Shown: piece after piece, positions 45,880-58,530 of the stretch
How positions within the stretch are numbered: the first letter of the stretch is position 1
Layout: the number at the start of each line of letters is the position of its first letter
The notes under the pieces: model-generated
Database searches by the model: none
What the model saw: the letters and a program-made list of their open reading frames with translations, nothing else
What the model was told of the DNA's origin: nothing
Translations under genes and position numbers: made by a program
Source of the DNA: Cryptomeria japonica
Lineage: Eukaryota > Streptophyta > Pinopsida > Cupressales > Cupressaceae
NCBI RefSeq assembly: GCF_030272615.1
Contig: NC_081415.1
Span: 603,779,644 to 603,843,643, forward strand
Direction of reading: 5' to 3'
Length of the DNA: 64,000 nt

Positions 45880-47235
45880 TTAGACCCTACGCACTAAACC
45901 AGGGATCCTACGTGCTAAGCTGCTACTTATACGCTATCCTTTTCCTCCAATGCACTAGAACCTTTACCCTATGCACTAAATCTTCCAATGAGCTGACTGG
46001 TTTTGCCACTACGCTACCCTGCTAGCTGTATGCGCTAATCTACTTGACGCGCTACTCTATCTACCCCATGTGCTAATTTGTCAACCCTATACACGAAAGG
46101 GTGAACTCACAAAGCTGGTTCCCACTTTTTGGTACATCCTGATTTTTGCTGAAATCATACATTTTTTGGAAAATATAATTATTTAAGCTTTAAGAGGTCC
46201 CATTTGAAGTAATTAATTGAAGAGAGTTAGATCAAAGGATCTTAGATCAAAATTTCTTTAATAGAACCTCTCTACTTCTAAATCATACTTGCAATGTAGT
46301 CTCCTTTGCATCTATCAAATGCTGATAAAAAACCAATTTTACATTAGCTTTTGAGGGGTCAAACGAATTCATTTAGAAGTTTTGTTTTTTTGAGGATTTA
46401 GTCCTTATTATAAGCTTTCCAAATAGTATAATTTTTAATATATTTAAGTTTATTAATATATTTTTATTCTATTTTTTTATGAATGTAGGTTTTTCACCGA
46501 ACATGAACTTCTTTGTTCAATGCATTGGGAAAAATAGCAAACTAATTCAAAAATTTTTTGAAAAATATCTATGCCCTAGGTATTGATGTCTTCTTTCTAA
46601 CAAAAAAAATAAAACTTAATTTTGATATATATAGAGCAAGTTATGTGTTCAAACGTACACCTATATCTAAATTATAATTAGTCAGACTTCAAAACTTAAT
46701 AAAATAAAAAATATTCAACATATCACTATCAAACCAACTGCATGCCCTGGGTATTGATGTTACAAACCAAAATTTAAAAGAGATAAGTTTTTATCATTTA
46801 TAGAAAAAAAATTATACGTTTCAGGATCCACATCACTCTTAAAAAATGTTGTTTCCTGTAAAAAACTACTTTTGAGGGAGATGGAAAAATCAATAAAATT
46901 TTATTCAAAAAAATTTGAAAAAAATATATTTAGAATCTACAAAAAGGGTGTTACAAATCACTAGTTTACATCATCTTCAAATTCTTAACGATTTAAAAGT
47001 TATAGGTGTCGGAAAGTGAAGGTTTTTTGTAAAATGTTCATCTAAGTGTCAAAGTTGGTCAAAAAGTGGGAACCAGTATTGTGAGTTCACCCTAAAACAA
47101 TCTATGCACTAACCTAGCCTACTGACATGCTACAAAAAGCTACTTGGATGCTAACCTACCTAGGTTTAGCCTACACGCTAACTTGTCTATTGTATGCATT
47201 ATGCAAATACATCTACATGCTAAAACGACAAATTT
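45880..47235. repeat. Degenerate array of CTAA-ended motifs, split by a TIR element
   Basis: About fourteen copies of a motif like TACGCGCTAA or TATGCACTAA, spaced about 15-25 bp, at 45880-46097 and again at 47094-47235. The array continues cleanly across the inverted-repeat element, so that element is an insertion. Confidence 0.6.
46098..47093. mobile_element. 1-kb element with terminal inverted repeats
   Basis: The left end AGGGTGAACTCACAA and following CTGGTTCCCACTTTTT are mirrored at the right end (AAAAAGTGGGAACCAG, then TTGTGAGTTCACCCT), about 35 bp of inverted repeat in all. It is AT-rich, has no gene, and contains two internal copies of an ATGCCCTRGGTATTGATG word at about 46572 and 46742. 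It sits inside the CTAA-motif array. The three bases outside the GGG/CCC ends are AAA and TAA, which might be a decayed TAA duplication as in PIF/Harbinger-type elements. The superfamily is not settled. Confidence 0.7.
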
Positions 47236-47625
47236 TCAACCAAAAAATCAAAAACATGGTAAGCTTTGGATCACTTATAGGTGGGCCATACACGACAGGC
47301 CTCTCATATTGAGAATGTGCTCAAATTGGTGCGAAGCATATGACCAGGTATCTTCATCAGAGCTAAAATGTCACAATCATAAGGAGACAAATGTGCAAAT
47401 GATAAGAATCGAATGACTTTTTACCTTTTTATATGGTAAAAGTCAACAAGGTTAATAAGTGGGGCATGTATTTTCCTCACTTTTTCATTTTTTATCTTAT
47501 CAACATCATTTTCAAGAGATGAATCAATTAAAATGCATTCAACATAATCAAAATATTCAAAATGCAATTAATTTAAAAATGCTCATGAAATCAACAAATT
47601 TTTGAAATCCTTCATTCATCTTCCA
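47236..47625. other. Unassigned AT-rich spacer
   Basis: No gene, repeat or element end that I can identify. Short frames here have no recognisable similarity. Confidence 0.4.
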
Positions 47626-49062
47626 AGGGGGCATCATCAATATCAATCATCAAATTTGGGGCATCATATCGACATCTCGACATCATATCGATCAAATTTT
47701 GATAGCATATCCAACAATTTTTCTTTGAATCAACATATGCACACACATCACTTTAATTATATCCTATTTAATTAATTTCTTTGTATTCATCTATTTTATT
47801 AAATAAGTTACTCAATTTATTTAATTAAGTTCACCTAAGCCTTTTCTAGCCTTTAATTAATCACTTTATTTAATTAATTCCCCTTCCTCCCCTTTTATTT
47901 AAATTTATATTTAATTAAATTGATCTTTACAAATAAATAAATCTAATTTATTTATTTAAAGCCCCCGCTTGCATTCTCCTACATCTCCCACTTGCCTCCT
48001 AAATCCCTTCTAGATTCTTCTAATCACTTCCAATTTAGCTTAATCCATCTCCTAATTATTGTCACATTCTCAAGCAAAGAGAAGTCGCTTCTCAAAGCCT
48101 CCAAAGTCTTTGAAAACCATTAAAGGCTTTATGTCCTCAACAAGTTAACCCTCAAAGTCTTCCAAACCATTTAAGGCTCTTACATAACCATTAATGGTTA
48201 ACTCAACCTTCTTGCATGATTTGAGACTTTCTCTTTAACTCAACCCTCATCTAACCCAAGGGTCTCATCAAGCATTCATGGATTTAACCTTGGTTATCCC
48301 TTTAACCCTTTCACAAGAGTTTACCTCTTGGGTGAAAGCTTCATCCAATGGATAACCCTAGTCTAACCTTAACCCTTACCCCCTAAGGTAACCTTCATGT
48401 CTTCTGAAGCATTTAATGTTTCTTTCATCTCCTCTCAAGCAACCTCTTCTTGACAATTATCACCATTTCAGTGGTGAGAATTGTAAACATGGATTGATTA
48501 ACTTTTAATCATGGCCCTTGCTAAGATTATCCAATCTTGACCATCCATTGCCCTATTTTCCCTATAATTAGGGCTCTCTTTCTCTCATTTTGATATATAT
48601 AAATATTTCGTGCATCTAATTTATAGTCATTTTTACTAAGCATCTAGCCTCTCTTTGTTAAAATACATTAAACATTTAGAAGCATTTTAATATCATAGCA
48701 TATCCATGTTAGACTAGTATATATTGTTAGGATAGGATTACTAATCTTTATCATAGCATCATATTCATACTAGTTTATATCATTATAGATTCAATATTAT
48801 ACATGTTGTAGGAATGCATTCATAATTATAAGAAAACATCACTCGTTCTTGGAGTTGTCATTCCTAAGTCACTTTGCTCAGTGATCTGAGAGAAAAGACA
48901 TTGAAGTTAGGAATCGTGTGAGATAGAGAACAATGGGACACCCCTTGGGAAGTTCAACTATTCAATAGAGCTCCTATAACTTGCACCTAGAGTCTCATTG
49001 GTGTGTAGACACTTTGAAACTTTACTTTCACATATATGTTGCCCTCATTTCCCACGCACAAC
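47626..49062 (+). mobile_element. Second copy (A2) of the element end and LTR
   Basis: Matches 26259-26435 and then LTR A1 (26460-26610, 28801-30069, 42985-43006) in the same order. The polypurine tract and LTR start are missing through a small deletion near 47755. It ends CCCACGCACAACA and abuts the copia integrase at about 49063. Non-coding. Confidence 0.65.
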
Positions 49063-50260
49063 ATTTACTACCAAAAATTCTGAAATACTTAACTTTAGGT
49101 GTATTGAAAAACCATATTTCATAAGGTGTCTTAGCGATTTCTCCTTTGATATGTACTATGTTGAATGTGTAAACCACTGCACTCACTACTTCTCTCTAGT
49201 AGATATGAGGTAGAGTTTTTTCCACCATCATTGTTCTAGCAGCATCCAATATAGTTTTGTTTTTCCTTTCCACAACTCCATTCTACTGAGGTGTCCGAGG
49301 AGCTAAAAACTGTCTTCTTATACTATGCTTGTCACAAAAGTTATTAAACTCACCGGATGTGAATTCTCCACCATGATATGATCTCAAACATTTAATCTTC
49401 AATCTTGTCTCAATTTCCACTTTAGCCTTAAAGATTTTAAACTTTTCAAATACTTTTCATTTTTCTCTTAAAAAAGTAACCCACATCATCCTAGAATAAT
49501 CATCAATGATTAGCATGAAATATCTATCACCATGAAAAATTTTAACTCTAGCAGGGCCACACAAATCAGTATGAATAAGATCAAGAACATCATTTGATTT
49601 ATCTTGTATACTCCTAAAAGAGGTTCTGACCTATTTACCCATTTGGCATTCTTTACATATCGGATTATAGGGCTTCATAATCTTAGGTATATCTCTAACA
49701 ACCTTAGTTGAATTGATCTTCACAATGCAATCAAAATTCACATGACACAACCTTCTATTGCATAACAAACTCTCATCAATATGTTTAATCAAACATGTCT
49801 TCTTACTAGAGTTCAAATTGAATATGGTACCTTTTGTCTATGTATTGGTTGCGATCTCCAAGCTAGATTTGTTAATGATTTTGCATTGTCCTTCCTTGAA
49901 CTATAATTGGAATCCCTTATCTACTAATTGTCCTACACTCAAAAGATTATTCTTCAAAACTTCAACATAATAAACATTGCCAGTATTGTTCTTACCATCC
50001 AATGATATAGTTCCTTTTCCTTTAATCATACATGCCTTGTCATCCCCAAATATAACTAGTCCACCATCAAATTATTGTAAAGATAGAAACTTCCCTTTAT
50101 CTCCAATCATATGATGTGAACAACCACTATCAATTACCCATTCATCCTTATCCTCAATTTTAGCAGCAAGTACCTTCTCCTCAGGTAAATTCTCTTCTAG
50201 TGTTGGATCATCTTCCTTGATAGGCAGGAATACCCATTCGTTCCCATTGCAAGATCTACT
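49063..50260 (-). pseudogene. Copia 1: protease, pre-integrase and integrase remnant
   Basis: Minus-strand Ty1/copia pol. The protease region reads EWVIDSGCSHHMIGDKGKF (about 50150), then LLSVGQLVDKGF. The pre-integrase zinc region is LLCNRRLCHVNFDC to ICKECQMGK (49816-49631). Integrase reads VLDLIHTDLCGPA, YFMLIIDDYSRM, LRSYHGGEF, NGVVERKN and ends at YFRIFGSKC where LTR A2 begins. The second catalytic Asp (RSD-x-GGEF) is Tyr. Several stops break the frame. RT and RNase H are missing, lost at the A2 junction. Confidence 0.85.
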
Positions 50261-50269
50261 AGCAAAGTC

Positions 50270-51330
50270 CTATGTTGGTTCATCATCTGAATCAATAATG
50301 CCTTCCTCATCCACTATGTAGCATGATTTGTCTCTATTTTTCTTGAATCTATACTTGTTCTGATATCTAGGGTTAGGTTTAAATGATCTTTTAACTCTTT
50401 CTTCAAATCTTGAATTCCTTTCAGGACATCTAGATGCAAAATGACCAATCTTATTACATGCAAAACATTCAAAAGGTCCTTTTCCTTCATACTTACTTCC
50501 TACCAGTCCTTTCAGTACTCTTCTAGCAAATAGTGCTTCAAGTTGCTGAAACTCATCATCTTCTCTCTTCATATGTTCTAGTTCTTTTGCATATAAACCT
50601 CTCCAATCTTTCTAATCAGTTGCAGATGTAGATGCATGAAAAGTAGGTCCAGTCTTCACAACTGCAGAAGATCCAAACTCCTCAATCTTAAAAGCAGATA
50701 GTTTCCCAACCAATGTATCTATGTTGACAGATGTATTAGCCATTGTTTTGAACTCATTAATACTAGTAGCCTTAATTTTGTAAGCCGGTGGTAGGGCTCT
50801 CAAGACTTTAGAAATAATCTCATCTTCGCTCAGAGTTCCACCACAACATTAAATTCCCATAACAATCTCATTTACCCTTTCAATGAATGTATTAATCCTT
50901 TCATCATTTTCCATCTTCATGTTTTCATATCTCACCTGATAACCATCAAGTTTAGAAATCTTTAATGTAGGGTCACCTTCATTAAGAGTCTGTAACTTAT
51001 CTGATATAGTCTTTCCAGATGATTTTTCTGTTAATCCCATTATTTGCTGATCAAAAAGTGCACACAAGAGGGCTTCTCTTTCTCTACAATCATTCTCATG
51101 CTCCTTATCTAGGTTTGCTAGAGGAGGATTGCCAAATCCTAGATTATAGGTTGTGACACCATTCTATGTGATCTCCCAAATCTCCTTGCCAAGACATCTC
51201 AGATGAGTCTCCATCTAAATCTTCCATATTGTATAATTTGTTCCTTGAAGCCTTGGTATATCCCTTTGAAAAATAGCTCCAGAAGAACTCGATGAACTTG
51301 AAATGTTAGTCGCCATAGGATCTTCCTCAA
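50270..51330 (-). pseudogene. Copia 1: Gag
   Basis: Three open segments (51067-50849, 50803-50612, 50572-50270) of a copia Gag. They show QTLNEGDPTLKISKLDGYQVRYENMKM, ERVNEIVMGI, RALPPAYKIKATSINE and an intact zinc knuckle CFACNKIGHFASRCP (CCHC). They are separated by single stops. The next gene is protease on the same strand. Confidence 0.85.
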
Positions 51331-51360
51331 GTGTTTAATCTTTCAATAGAGAGGACCAAG

Positions 51361-51372
51361 GATCTTATACCA
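51361..51372 (-). other. Copia 1: decayed primer-binding site
   Basis: The minus strand reads TGGTATAAGATC against the iMet consensus TGGTATCAGAGC, at the expected place two bases inside the LTR. Confidence 0.7.
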
Positions 51373-51374
51373 AT

Positions 51375-52597
51375 TGCTAGACAATTTAGATAACCAGAAG
51401 ACAACTGAGAGGGGGGGTGAATCAGTTGTCACAGATTACTGGAAGCATTACTAATTTAAAACAACAATACTACAACCCAAAATAATAATATCAGAATAAC
51501 GGTTAATCCAATTAAGCATAAATAGTAGTCATAGAATAAAATCTATCCATACAACACCAAGATTTGTATGTGGAAAACTCAGTAAAGGGAAAAAGTATGG
51601 TGGGAAGCCTACCCACAGTTAGATAATACTTTTGTAGTAAGTATGTGAATTTACAATGAAGGGGCCTACACTCAGAGGAAGACCAACAACCTAGAGCACA
51701 CTAATCATCACAAAAGGAGCCTCACTAACTACATACAAATCTACGCTACAATTCAGAGAAGTGTTGAACTGCAAAAGATAGCATCTCTTATGTCTGAGTA
51801 TAGTTTTGGTTAAGCTCAGTATCGGAGGACTAAATCCTCTTACACAAACCCAATTTGAACTCTAATGATCAACCGACTCCTCTACTTGAATGATATTACA
51901 TTATTCGCATATTACATTCCTTGACCATGCCCTCTTACAATAACCATGATGGTCTACAATAAGATCTTACATCTTATTTATACAAACCCTCGACCATAAA
52001 CAATCAGGTTGGCTACCAGATAATAAACCAATTACATAATTACAAACCATGTCAGCCTTAGACCAAAATAAATAATATCCAACACATAAGACATCCCAAA
52101 AATACAACAATAGGTCCTATCCACACATTACATCAATGGCGGTCCATAACCTAGATCAACCGAGACCAAGTATAGGTCCACATGCTTTAGCAATGATCTC
52201 CAAACACCAAGTCTCGAACATGATTACCAATAACATCTTGAAACTCCATCAGATGTTGCACCAACACCAATTATGCAATGCATCAAAGATCTCCACCAAA
52301 AGCTCTGTCGATGAAACCCTCCTCGAAACCAGAAACCAATCTTCATAGCAAGTAGGATAGCATCCAATCACCATACCAAAACTAGCTAACCATATATGAG
52401 TATAAGAAGTATGAATAAGATAATTCCATAACCAAATTATATCAGAGTCAACCGAACTATGCTGGATCTAAGTTAACCAAAAACCACTCAACCAACCAAG
52501 ATGAGAAGGGTGTCGGTAAAGCATCCAATCAGCTAGTGTTGACATCAATGAAAAAACATCAATGCAACACATAATCAATTCCACCAAATGGCCAACA
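51375..52597 (-). repeat. Copia 1: 5' LTR (1223 bp)
   Basis: On the element strand it starts TGTTGGCCATTTGG and ends CTAGCA next to the primer site. Its start matches the 3' LTR of copia 3 at 63685 (TGTTGGAAATTTGG, then GGAATTGATTAT), so copia 1 and 3 are one family. Non-coding. Confidence 0.75.
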
Positions 52598-53859
52598 CCT
52601 AATCCCACTCAGCCTAATTCATCATTCTAGAATCTCTCATAATCATGCTTATCTTTATTTCCCAATTTTATATTCCCACTCATGTCACATCAACATTGAG
52701 TCTTTCAAAGAAATACAAATTTCTTTGAATCCCTCAATGCATCCTTATTTTGGAATTTTTAATTCCTCATTTTGAAATTCAAATTTCTACCCCTTTCCCC
52801 AAGGAATTTTATATTCCTGTTTATTTTCCCAAGGCACCCTTAATCCATGCCTTATATCTCAAATCAATCTAAACCCTCCATAAGGAAATCAATCTTGTGC
52901 CTTCATTGGCCTCCTCCAATCTATAAATTGGATGATCATTTCCTCACAAAGAATCCACTTCTTCTCATAGAATCCTCATGCTACTCTTTTTTCCTCTCTC
53001 TTCTTCCTTCAATCCTTCAATTCAAATCCATCTAAAATCTATCCAAAATCCTATAAAATCCTATCAAATCCTATCAAACCTATCTTGTTGAGCACTTGGA
53101 GAGAATTCCACACACCCATCAAGGACCACTCCACTCAAGTGAGGAAGGGGTGCATTCTTCACTTCATCGAAGGTCCAATCCAAAGGAGAAGGAAGAAATT
53201 AGCAAGGTATAAATGGCCATTTTATGATTTTATGTGTTTTATGTGTTTGAATGTTTGATTTGAATGCTAACCATCTAATCTCACCTCGCTACATTTTTTC
53301 CCTCTTCAAGCAATTAGGGTTTACTCTTTAGGGTTTCTCTAGATTGCTTGCTTTTATCTTAGGATCTTACACACACACAAGTTTCTTGCACACACATTTT
53401 CAATACATTATCGACTATTTGTGGAGGTGTAAATTACAAACACAGGGTTTTGACTAAGGAAAAACCCTATATAGCCAACCCAAACCCTCTTTTTCAACTT
53501 TAGGTACAGGTTTAGATTGCATGTCATTGGATGTTTCAGGACCAAAAGAGCACACAGGGATAGTTTTGGGTTTTAGATCTCAACAAAAATCCCAAGGATA
53601 GGGATGTGCCACCCTGGTCATGCCCAAGATAGTGGCATGGTGCCATGGTCATGCCCTTTGTCACTAGGATCTAGCAAAACAATACTTTATAAGCTTCAGA
53701 ATCCCTCTTATCAATTGCAGCTCCTAAAGTGTAGAATCAGGACAGTGGCATGGTGCCCTAGTCTCAGACATTTATACTCTAATTTCAAACATAGGTGTAC
53801 CTCTGATTTTCCATTTTGATCTATAATATTCAATAGTGTATCAATTTTCCTTTGATCAA
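52598..53859. other. Unassigned spacer, left part
   Basis: CT- and AT-rich sequence with no gene. The words CCTATCAAATCC and ACACACA recur. It continues at 60477-60710 on the other side of copia 2. It may be an LTR or leader of an element I cannot name. Confidence 0.4.
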
Positions 53860-53864
53860 CATTA
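53860..53864. repeat. Target-site duplication of copia 2, left (CATTA)
   Basis: Identical to 60472-60476. Confidence 0.85.
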
Positions 53865-54881
53865 TTTTAGGTCTCAGAGACAACTGAGAGGGGGGGTGAA
53901 TAAGTTGTCTAATAAATTCAAACCAAAAACAAATTAACCAAACTTTATGTTGATAGACAGTTTATCAGTTAATTGTAGTACTGGTAAAGATTAATGCATG
54001 AAACAGAAAGACAATAACATTCACAACACATAACACCAATATTTGTACATGGAAATCTTGTAAGGGGAAAAACCATGGTGGGAAACCTTACCCACAATCA
54101 GATGATACTACTGCAGATAGTATGTGTATACAAATGGGTTGTGCACATGTAGAAAGGCCAAGCACCTAGAGCTCACTACTTAATCATAAATAGGAGTCAC
54201 ACTAACTACAATTGGATGGTTAAATCTTATAATGATGTACTCCTCAAAATAGAATCTTCATATGTTGGATTCAGTACCGGTGTAGTTCTGATATGCCTTC
54301 AAAAAATCCTTCCTTCAATCTAGATGATGTCTGCATGTATAGCTCTGCTTATTTTTGCATATACCTTCTTACAATCCTTTTCTCATTCATCTCTCTGATC
54401 TTACAAATAAGATCTTACATTTATACCGTAACCTAAGACCAATTTTCATAGGTCGGCTCTAAAAGATATTACAATAAAATTAATTACAAGTAAATCAATA
54501 ACTAGTGCAATATCCAATTCAACATGTTGGCTTAATGCATTTACAACATTGATAAATCATCTCGAAAGCGTGTTGTGCTGATCTGGAATAGATGAGCCTG
54601 TCGGTGCTTATTCTGGACCTATTTACCGGTAACAACAAATATGTAAATACGAATATACCAATGAACAAATCTCCAAGACAAAGTGTCCAAACGATGAATT
54701 CAACATAACCAAGTGTTTTCCATGTCATTCCAAATGTCAGTGAACAATATATCGGTGACTTTGGATTAGTCACTTGCTTGCTAGTGAATATTGTCAATCC
54801 TCCAAAGTACCAGAGTTAATAAGAGTTAATAGGTGTTGACATCAATGAAAAAACCATATCAATGTATCCAAAATACCAACA
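53865..54881 (-). repeat. Copia 2: 3' LTR (1017 bp)
   Basis: Pairs with 59439-60471 (about 90-95% by eye). Its element-strand start is TGTTGGTATTTTGG. At its other end the terminal CA is mutated. Confidence 0.9.
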
Positions 54882-54893
54882 ATCTCCCCCTTT
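54882..54893 (-). other. Copia 2: polypurine tract
   Basis: The minus strand reads AAAGGGGGAGAT directly before the LTR TG. Confidence 0.9.
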
Positions 54894-55265
54894 GGCATTG
54901 ATGGCAACACAAGATGGAAAAACCATCAAAGTGCCAAAATAGAAATGCCAAATACCAAAAAACAACAATCTCCCAAAAGAGATCATAACCATAAATCAAA
55001 ATTCAGATACAGAGAGTAATTAATCTCTCCCCAAAGTAACAATCACTCCCCCTCGGAGTAACATGAGTTTTCCTTGTGTTTTTCCATATCAATCTCTCCC
55101 CCTTTGATAGCAAATGCCAAAGCCAATATAAAAACTAGGTTCAAATACAAAATACGAACGAATTCAGTATACCAGCTACTCCCCTTGAGAAGTAGCTCAC
55201 CTCATCAAAGTCAGAATAAAAGATTTCTCTATTAATTCTATCAATTGATGACAAACATCAACTGT

Positions 55266-55850
55266 TTAAGTATCTACCAGTGGGGGTATGACCCCAAGCT
55301 GATCTTTGATATATTCAAAAGTCTCCTTAGGCAAAGACTTAATGAAAATATCTACAATCTCCTCTTTAGTATTCACATAAACCAGTTTAACTTCTTTTGC
55401 TTCAACATTCTCTTTCAAAAAATTCAATTTGATAGAAACATGTTTAATTTTAGAATGTAGTACCAGATTCTTAGATATATCAATTGTTGTTGTGTTATCA
55501 CAATAGATAGTTATAGGTTCCTTGCATTTTACCTTTATGTCCTTCAACATTTTCTTAAGCCATAATACTTGTGTACAGTTAGTTGTTGCTACAACATATT
55601 TAGATTTTGCTATTGATAAAGATGTGCAACTTTGTTTCTTACTCAACCAGGAAATTATTATGCTTCCAAGAAAAAAAGCCCCACCGGTGGTGCTTTTTCT
55701 GTCATCCACATCTCCTACCCAATTTGCATCTGTGTATGCACATAATTCAAAGTTTTCATCTCTAGGATACCATAAACCAAGATTTGTAGTGCCTTGTAAG
55801 TACCAGAAAATACTTTTTACTGTTGATTCATGATTTTATTGAGGATTACT
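55266..55850 (-). pseudogene. Copia 2: RNase H
   Basis: The open segment 55709-55266 reads DDRKSTTGGAFFLGS, ISWLSKKQSCTSLSIAKSKYV, TNCTQVLWLKKML, IYCDNTTTIDISKN and VDIFIKSLP, the C-terminal RNase H of copia pol. The usual STAEAEY Glu position is degenerate (SIAKSKY). It ends at TAG/TAA near 55266. The stretch between this and the 3' LTR (54894-55265) is untranslated and contains further purine runs. Confidence 0.88.
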
Positions 55851-56152
55851 CTAAAATCTTGAAACAATACATACTACATTCATAATATTAGGTCTTGTTT
55901 GTGTCAAATATAGTAGGCCTCCTATAATAGATTTGTACCTAGTCGGATTAATAGGTGTAGATTCATCCCTTAGTGATAATTTGTCATTTGTAGTCATAGG
56001 TGTGCCTACCGGTTTAGAGTTTTCATCCCAAATTTCTTTAGTAACACCTTCAAGTACTTGGATTGACTCAAGAATATGCCTTTATTAGTCTATGAAATCT
56101 GCAATCCTAAAAAGAATTTTATCTCTCCAATCATAGACATTTCAAATTCTTG

Positions 56153-56851
56153 CTACATTTTAATAGAAAAGTCTTTACATAATCCATCTTCTCCTCTAAA
56201 GATTATATCATCAACAAAAACTTCTATAACTAAGATGTCATCATTAGTCACTTTATAGTATAAATTGCTATCAGCATTACCTTTAGAAAAACCAATCTTC
56301 AAAAGATATTTATCCAATCTAGCATACCAAGCTCTTGGAGCTTGCTTCAACCCATACAAAGCTTTCCTTAACCTACAAACCATATCTTTGTTATCCGTCA
56401 AATAAAATCTATCAAGTTGCTCAATGTAAACTTCTTCTTCAAGATCTCCATTAAAAAATCCACATTTAATATCCATTTGATATACTTTGTAGTTCTTGTG
56501 AGCTGTAAATGCCAAGAATAATCTGACTGCCTCAATTCTAGCCACCAGTGAAAAGGTTTCATTGTAATCAACTCCTTCTTTCTGAGAATATCCCTTACAC
56601 ACTAGTCTTTCTTTATTTCTGACAACCTTACCATCTTCATTAAGTTTGTTTCTAAATACCCATTTAGTTCCAATTACATTTTTATCTTTAGGCTGGGGAA
56701 CTAAAGTCCAAGTATTATTTTTCTCAATTTGTTCTAGTTCCTCTTCAATAGCTTTAATCCAGTGTTTATCTTCACATGCCTCATTAATTGATGATGGTTC
56801 AATTTGAGAAATAAGACATACCTCTTCATTTTCCAATCTTCCTCTTGTCAT
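56153..56851 (-). pseudogene. Copia 2: reverse transcriptase
   Basis: Motifs: WIKAIEEELEQIEKNNTW, GTKWVFRNKLNEDGKVVRNK, LVCKGYSQKEGVDY, ETFSLVARIEAVRLFLA, YQMDIKCGFFNGDLEEEVYIEQ, LYGLKQAPRAWY and the active site EVFVDDIIF. It is in order for Ty1/copia RT. The 232-codon open segment is the best-preserved gene of this element. The C-terminal RT part (55860-56150) is broken by stops. Confidence 0.92.
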
Positions 56852-57121
56852 AATTCCTTAATACTTGTTCCCAATTATCTGATTTTCAGAGTGATTCAGT
56901 CTTACATACCGAGGTATCTTCATTTGTTGTTGTTCCTCAGTTACAGTGGAATTTTAAGATGATACCAGTGTAACTGGATCTTCATTCTGTGCTGGTGGGT
57001 TCAATGTAGGTTCATTTGTCAGTATCTGTTGTCGGTTCAGAGTCTATATACCTTGAATTTCATCTAAATTGTTCATCAATCTTCACGTTTGTACTCTCAA
57101 CAATTTTATGCAATCTCTTAT

Positions 57122-57953
57122 TTAAACATCTATATGCTTTTCTCTTAGATGAATAACCAAGAAATATTCCTTCATCACTTCTAGGATCAAATTTGCGAAT
57201 TTACTCATCTCTTCTAATATAGCATTTACTTCCAAATATTCTGAAATATTTAAGAGTATGAGTAATGTCAAACCATAGCTCATGAGGAGTCTTACCGGTT
57301 TCACCTTTGATGTGAACATTGTTGAATGTGTAGACCATTGTACTCACTACTTCTCTCCAATATACATGTGGTAGATTTTCTTTAGAATACATACTTCTAG
57401 CTACATCTAAGATAGTTCTATTTTTCCTTTCTACAACTCCATTCTGTTGTGGTGTCCAAGGTGCTGATAACTGTCTTCTAATTCTATTCACTTTATAGAA
57501 TGCATTCAATTCCTTAGATGTAAATTCACCTCCTTGACTTGATCTCAGACATTTGATTTTCTTACCAGTTTCATTTTCTACCATTACCTTGAATAGTTTG
57601 AACTTTCCAAGTGCTTCTGATTTTTCTCTGAGAAAAGTAACCCAACACATTCTAGAATAGTCATTAATGATTAGCATGAAATATCTATCACCTTGTAAGC
57701 TTTTAGTTATAGTTGGACCACATAAATCAGTATGAATTAAGTCAAGAGAATTATTGGATTTTTCTGGAATAGTTTTAAAAGATGCTCTAACTTGTTTTCC
57801 AAATTGATATTCCTTACATACCAGATTGTGAGGTTTGACAATCTTAGGTAAGTCTCTAGCTACCTTAGTAGTACTGATTTTCACCATGCAATCAAAATTT
57901 ACATGATAGAGTCTCTTATACCATAGCCAACTTTCATCAATATGTGCAATCAA
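57122..57953 (-). pseudogene. Copia 2: integrase
   Basis: The zinc region reads ESWLWYKRLYHVNFDC to VCKEYQFGK, where the last Cys of the HHCC set is Tyr. The core reads LDLIHTDLCGP, YFMLIINDYSRM, LRSSQGGEF and QQNGVVERKNRT, then the C-terminal IFGSKCYIRRDE. The first Asp and final Glu are present but the second Asp is Ser. It is followed by a frame break near 57200 and a tail to 57122. Confidence 0.9.
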
Positions 57954-57959
57954 TCATGT

Positions 57960-58480
57960 CTTTTCATTGTTATTCAAATGAAAGATGTTACCTCTAGTTT
58001 GATTACCAGTTGCAATTTCCAAACTAGTTCTGTTCATAATTTTGCATTTTCCATTCTTGAATTGTAACTGAAATCCTTTTTCAACTAATTGACCAACACT
58101 CAAAAGATTATGCTTTAAAACTTCTACATAGTAAACATTATCGGTATTATGCTTACCATCAAGAGATATAGTACCTTTTTATTTGATGAAACAGGCTTTA
58201 TCATCTCCAAATCTTACCAAACCTCCATTATATTCCTGAAAGTTCAAGAATTTGCTTTTGTCACCAGTCATATGATGTGAGCATCCTGAATCAATGATCC
58301 ATTCATCCTTAACTTAAACTTTAGCTACCAGGGCCTGCTCTACCGGTTGAATAGTAGGTGCCCGTTGATTTTTTGTTATAGCAACAAAGACCCATCCATT
58401 GTCTATCGGATCCTCATGAGAATCATCAGTGACTCCTTCATTAGCAAGATAACAAGATTTATCTTTATTCTTCTTAAATT
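57960..58480 (-). pseudogene. Copia 2: protease region
   Basis: Fragmented frame with EWIIDSGCSHHMTGDKSKF (retropepsin active-site DSG, about 58285), RFGDDKAC, GTISLDG and HNLLSVGQLVEKGFQLQF. It lies between Gag and integrase. Stops occur near 58180 and at the end. Confidence 0.8.
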
Positions 58481-58530
58481 GTATCTCTAATATTCAAGGT
58501 TAGGCTTGTATGTTCTTCTAGATTTTTCTC

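Noticed and set aside
47127-47416. Two overlapping plus-strand frames of 61 and 90 codons
   Set aside because: They fall at the edge of the CTAA-motif array and have no recognisable domain.
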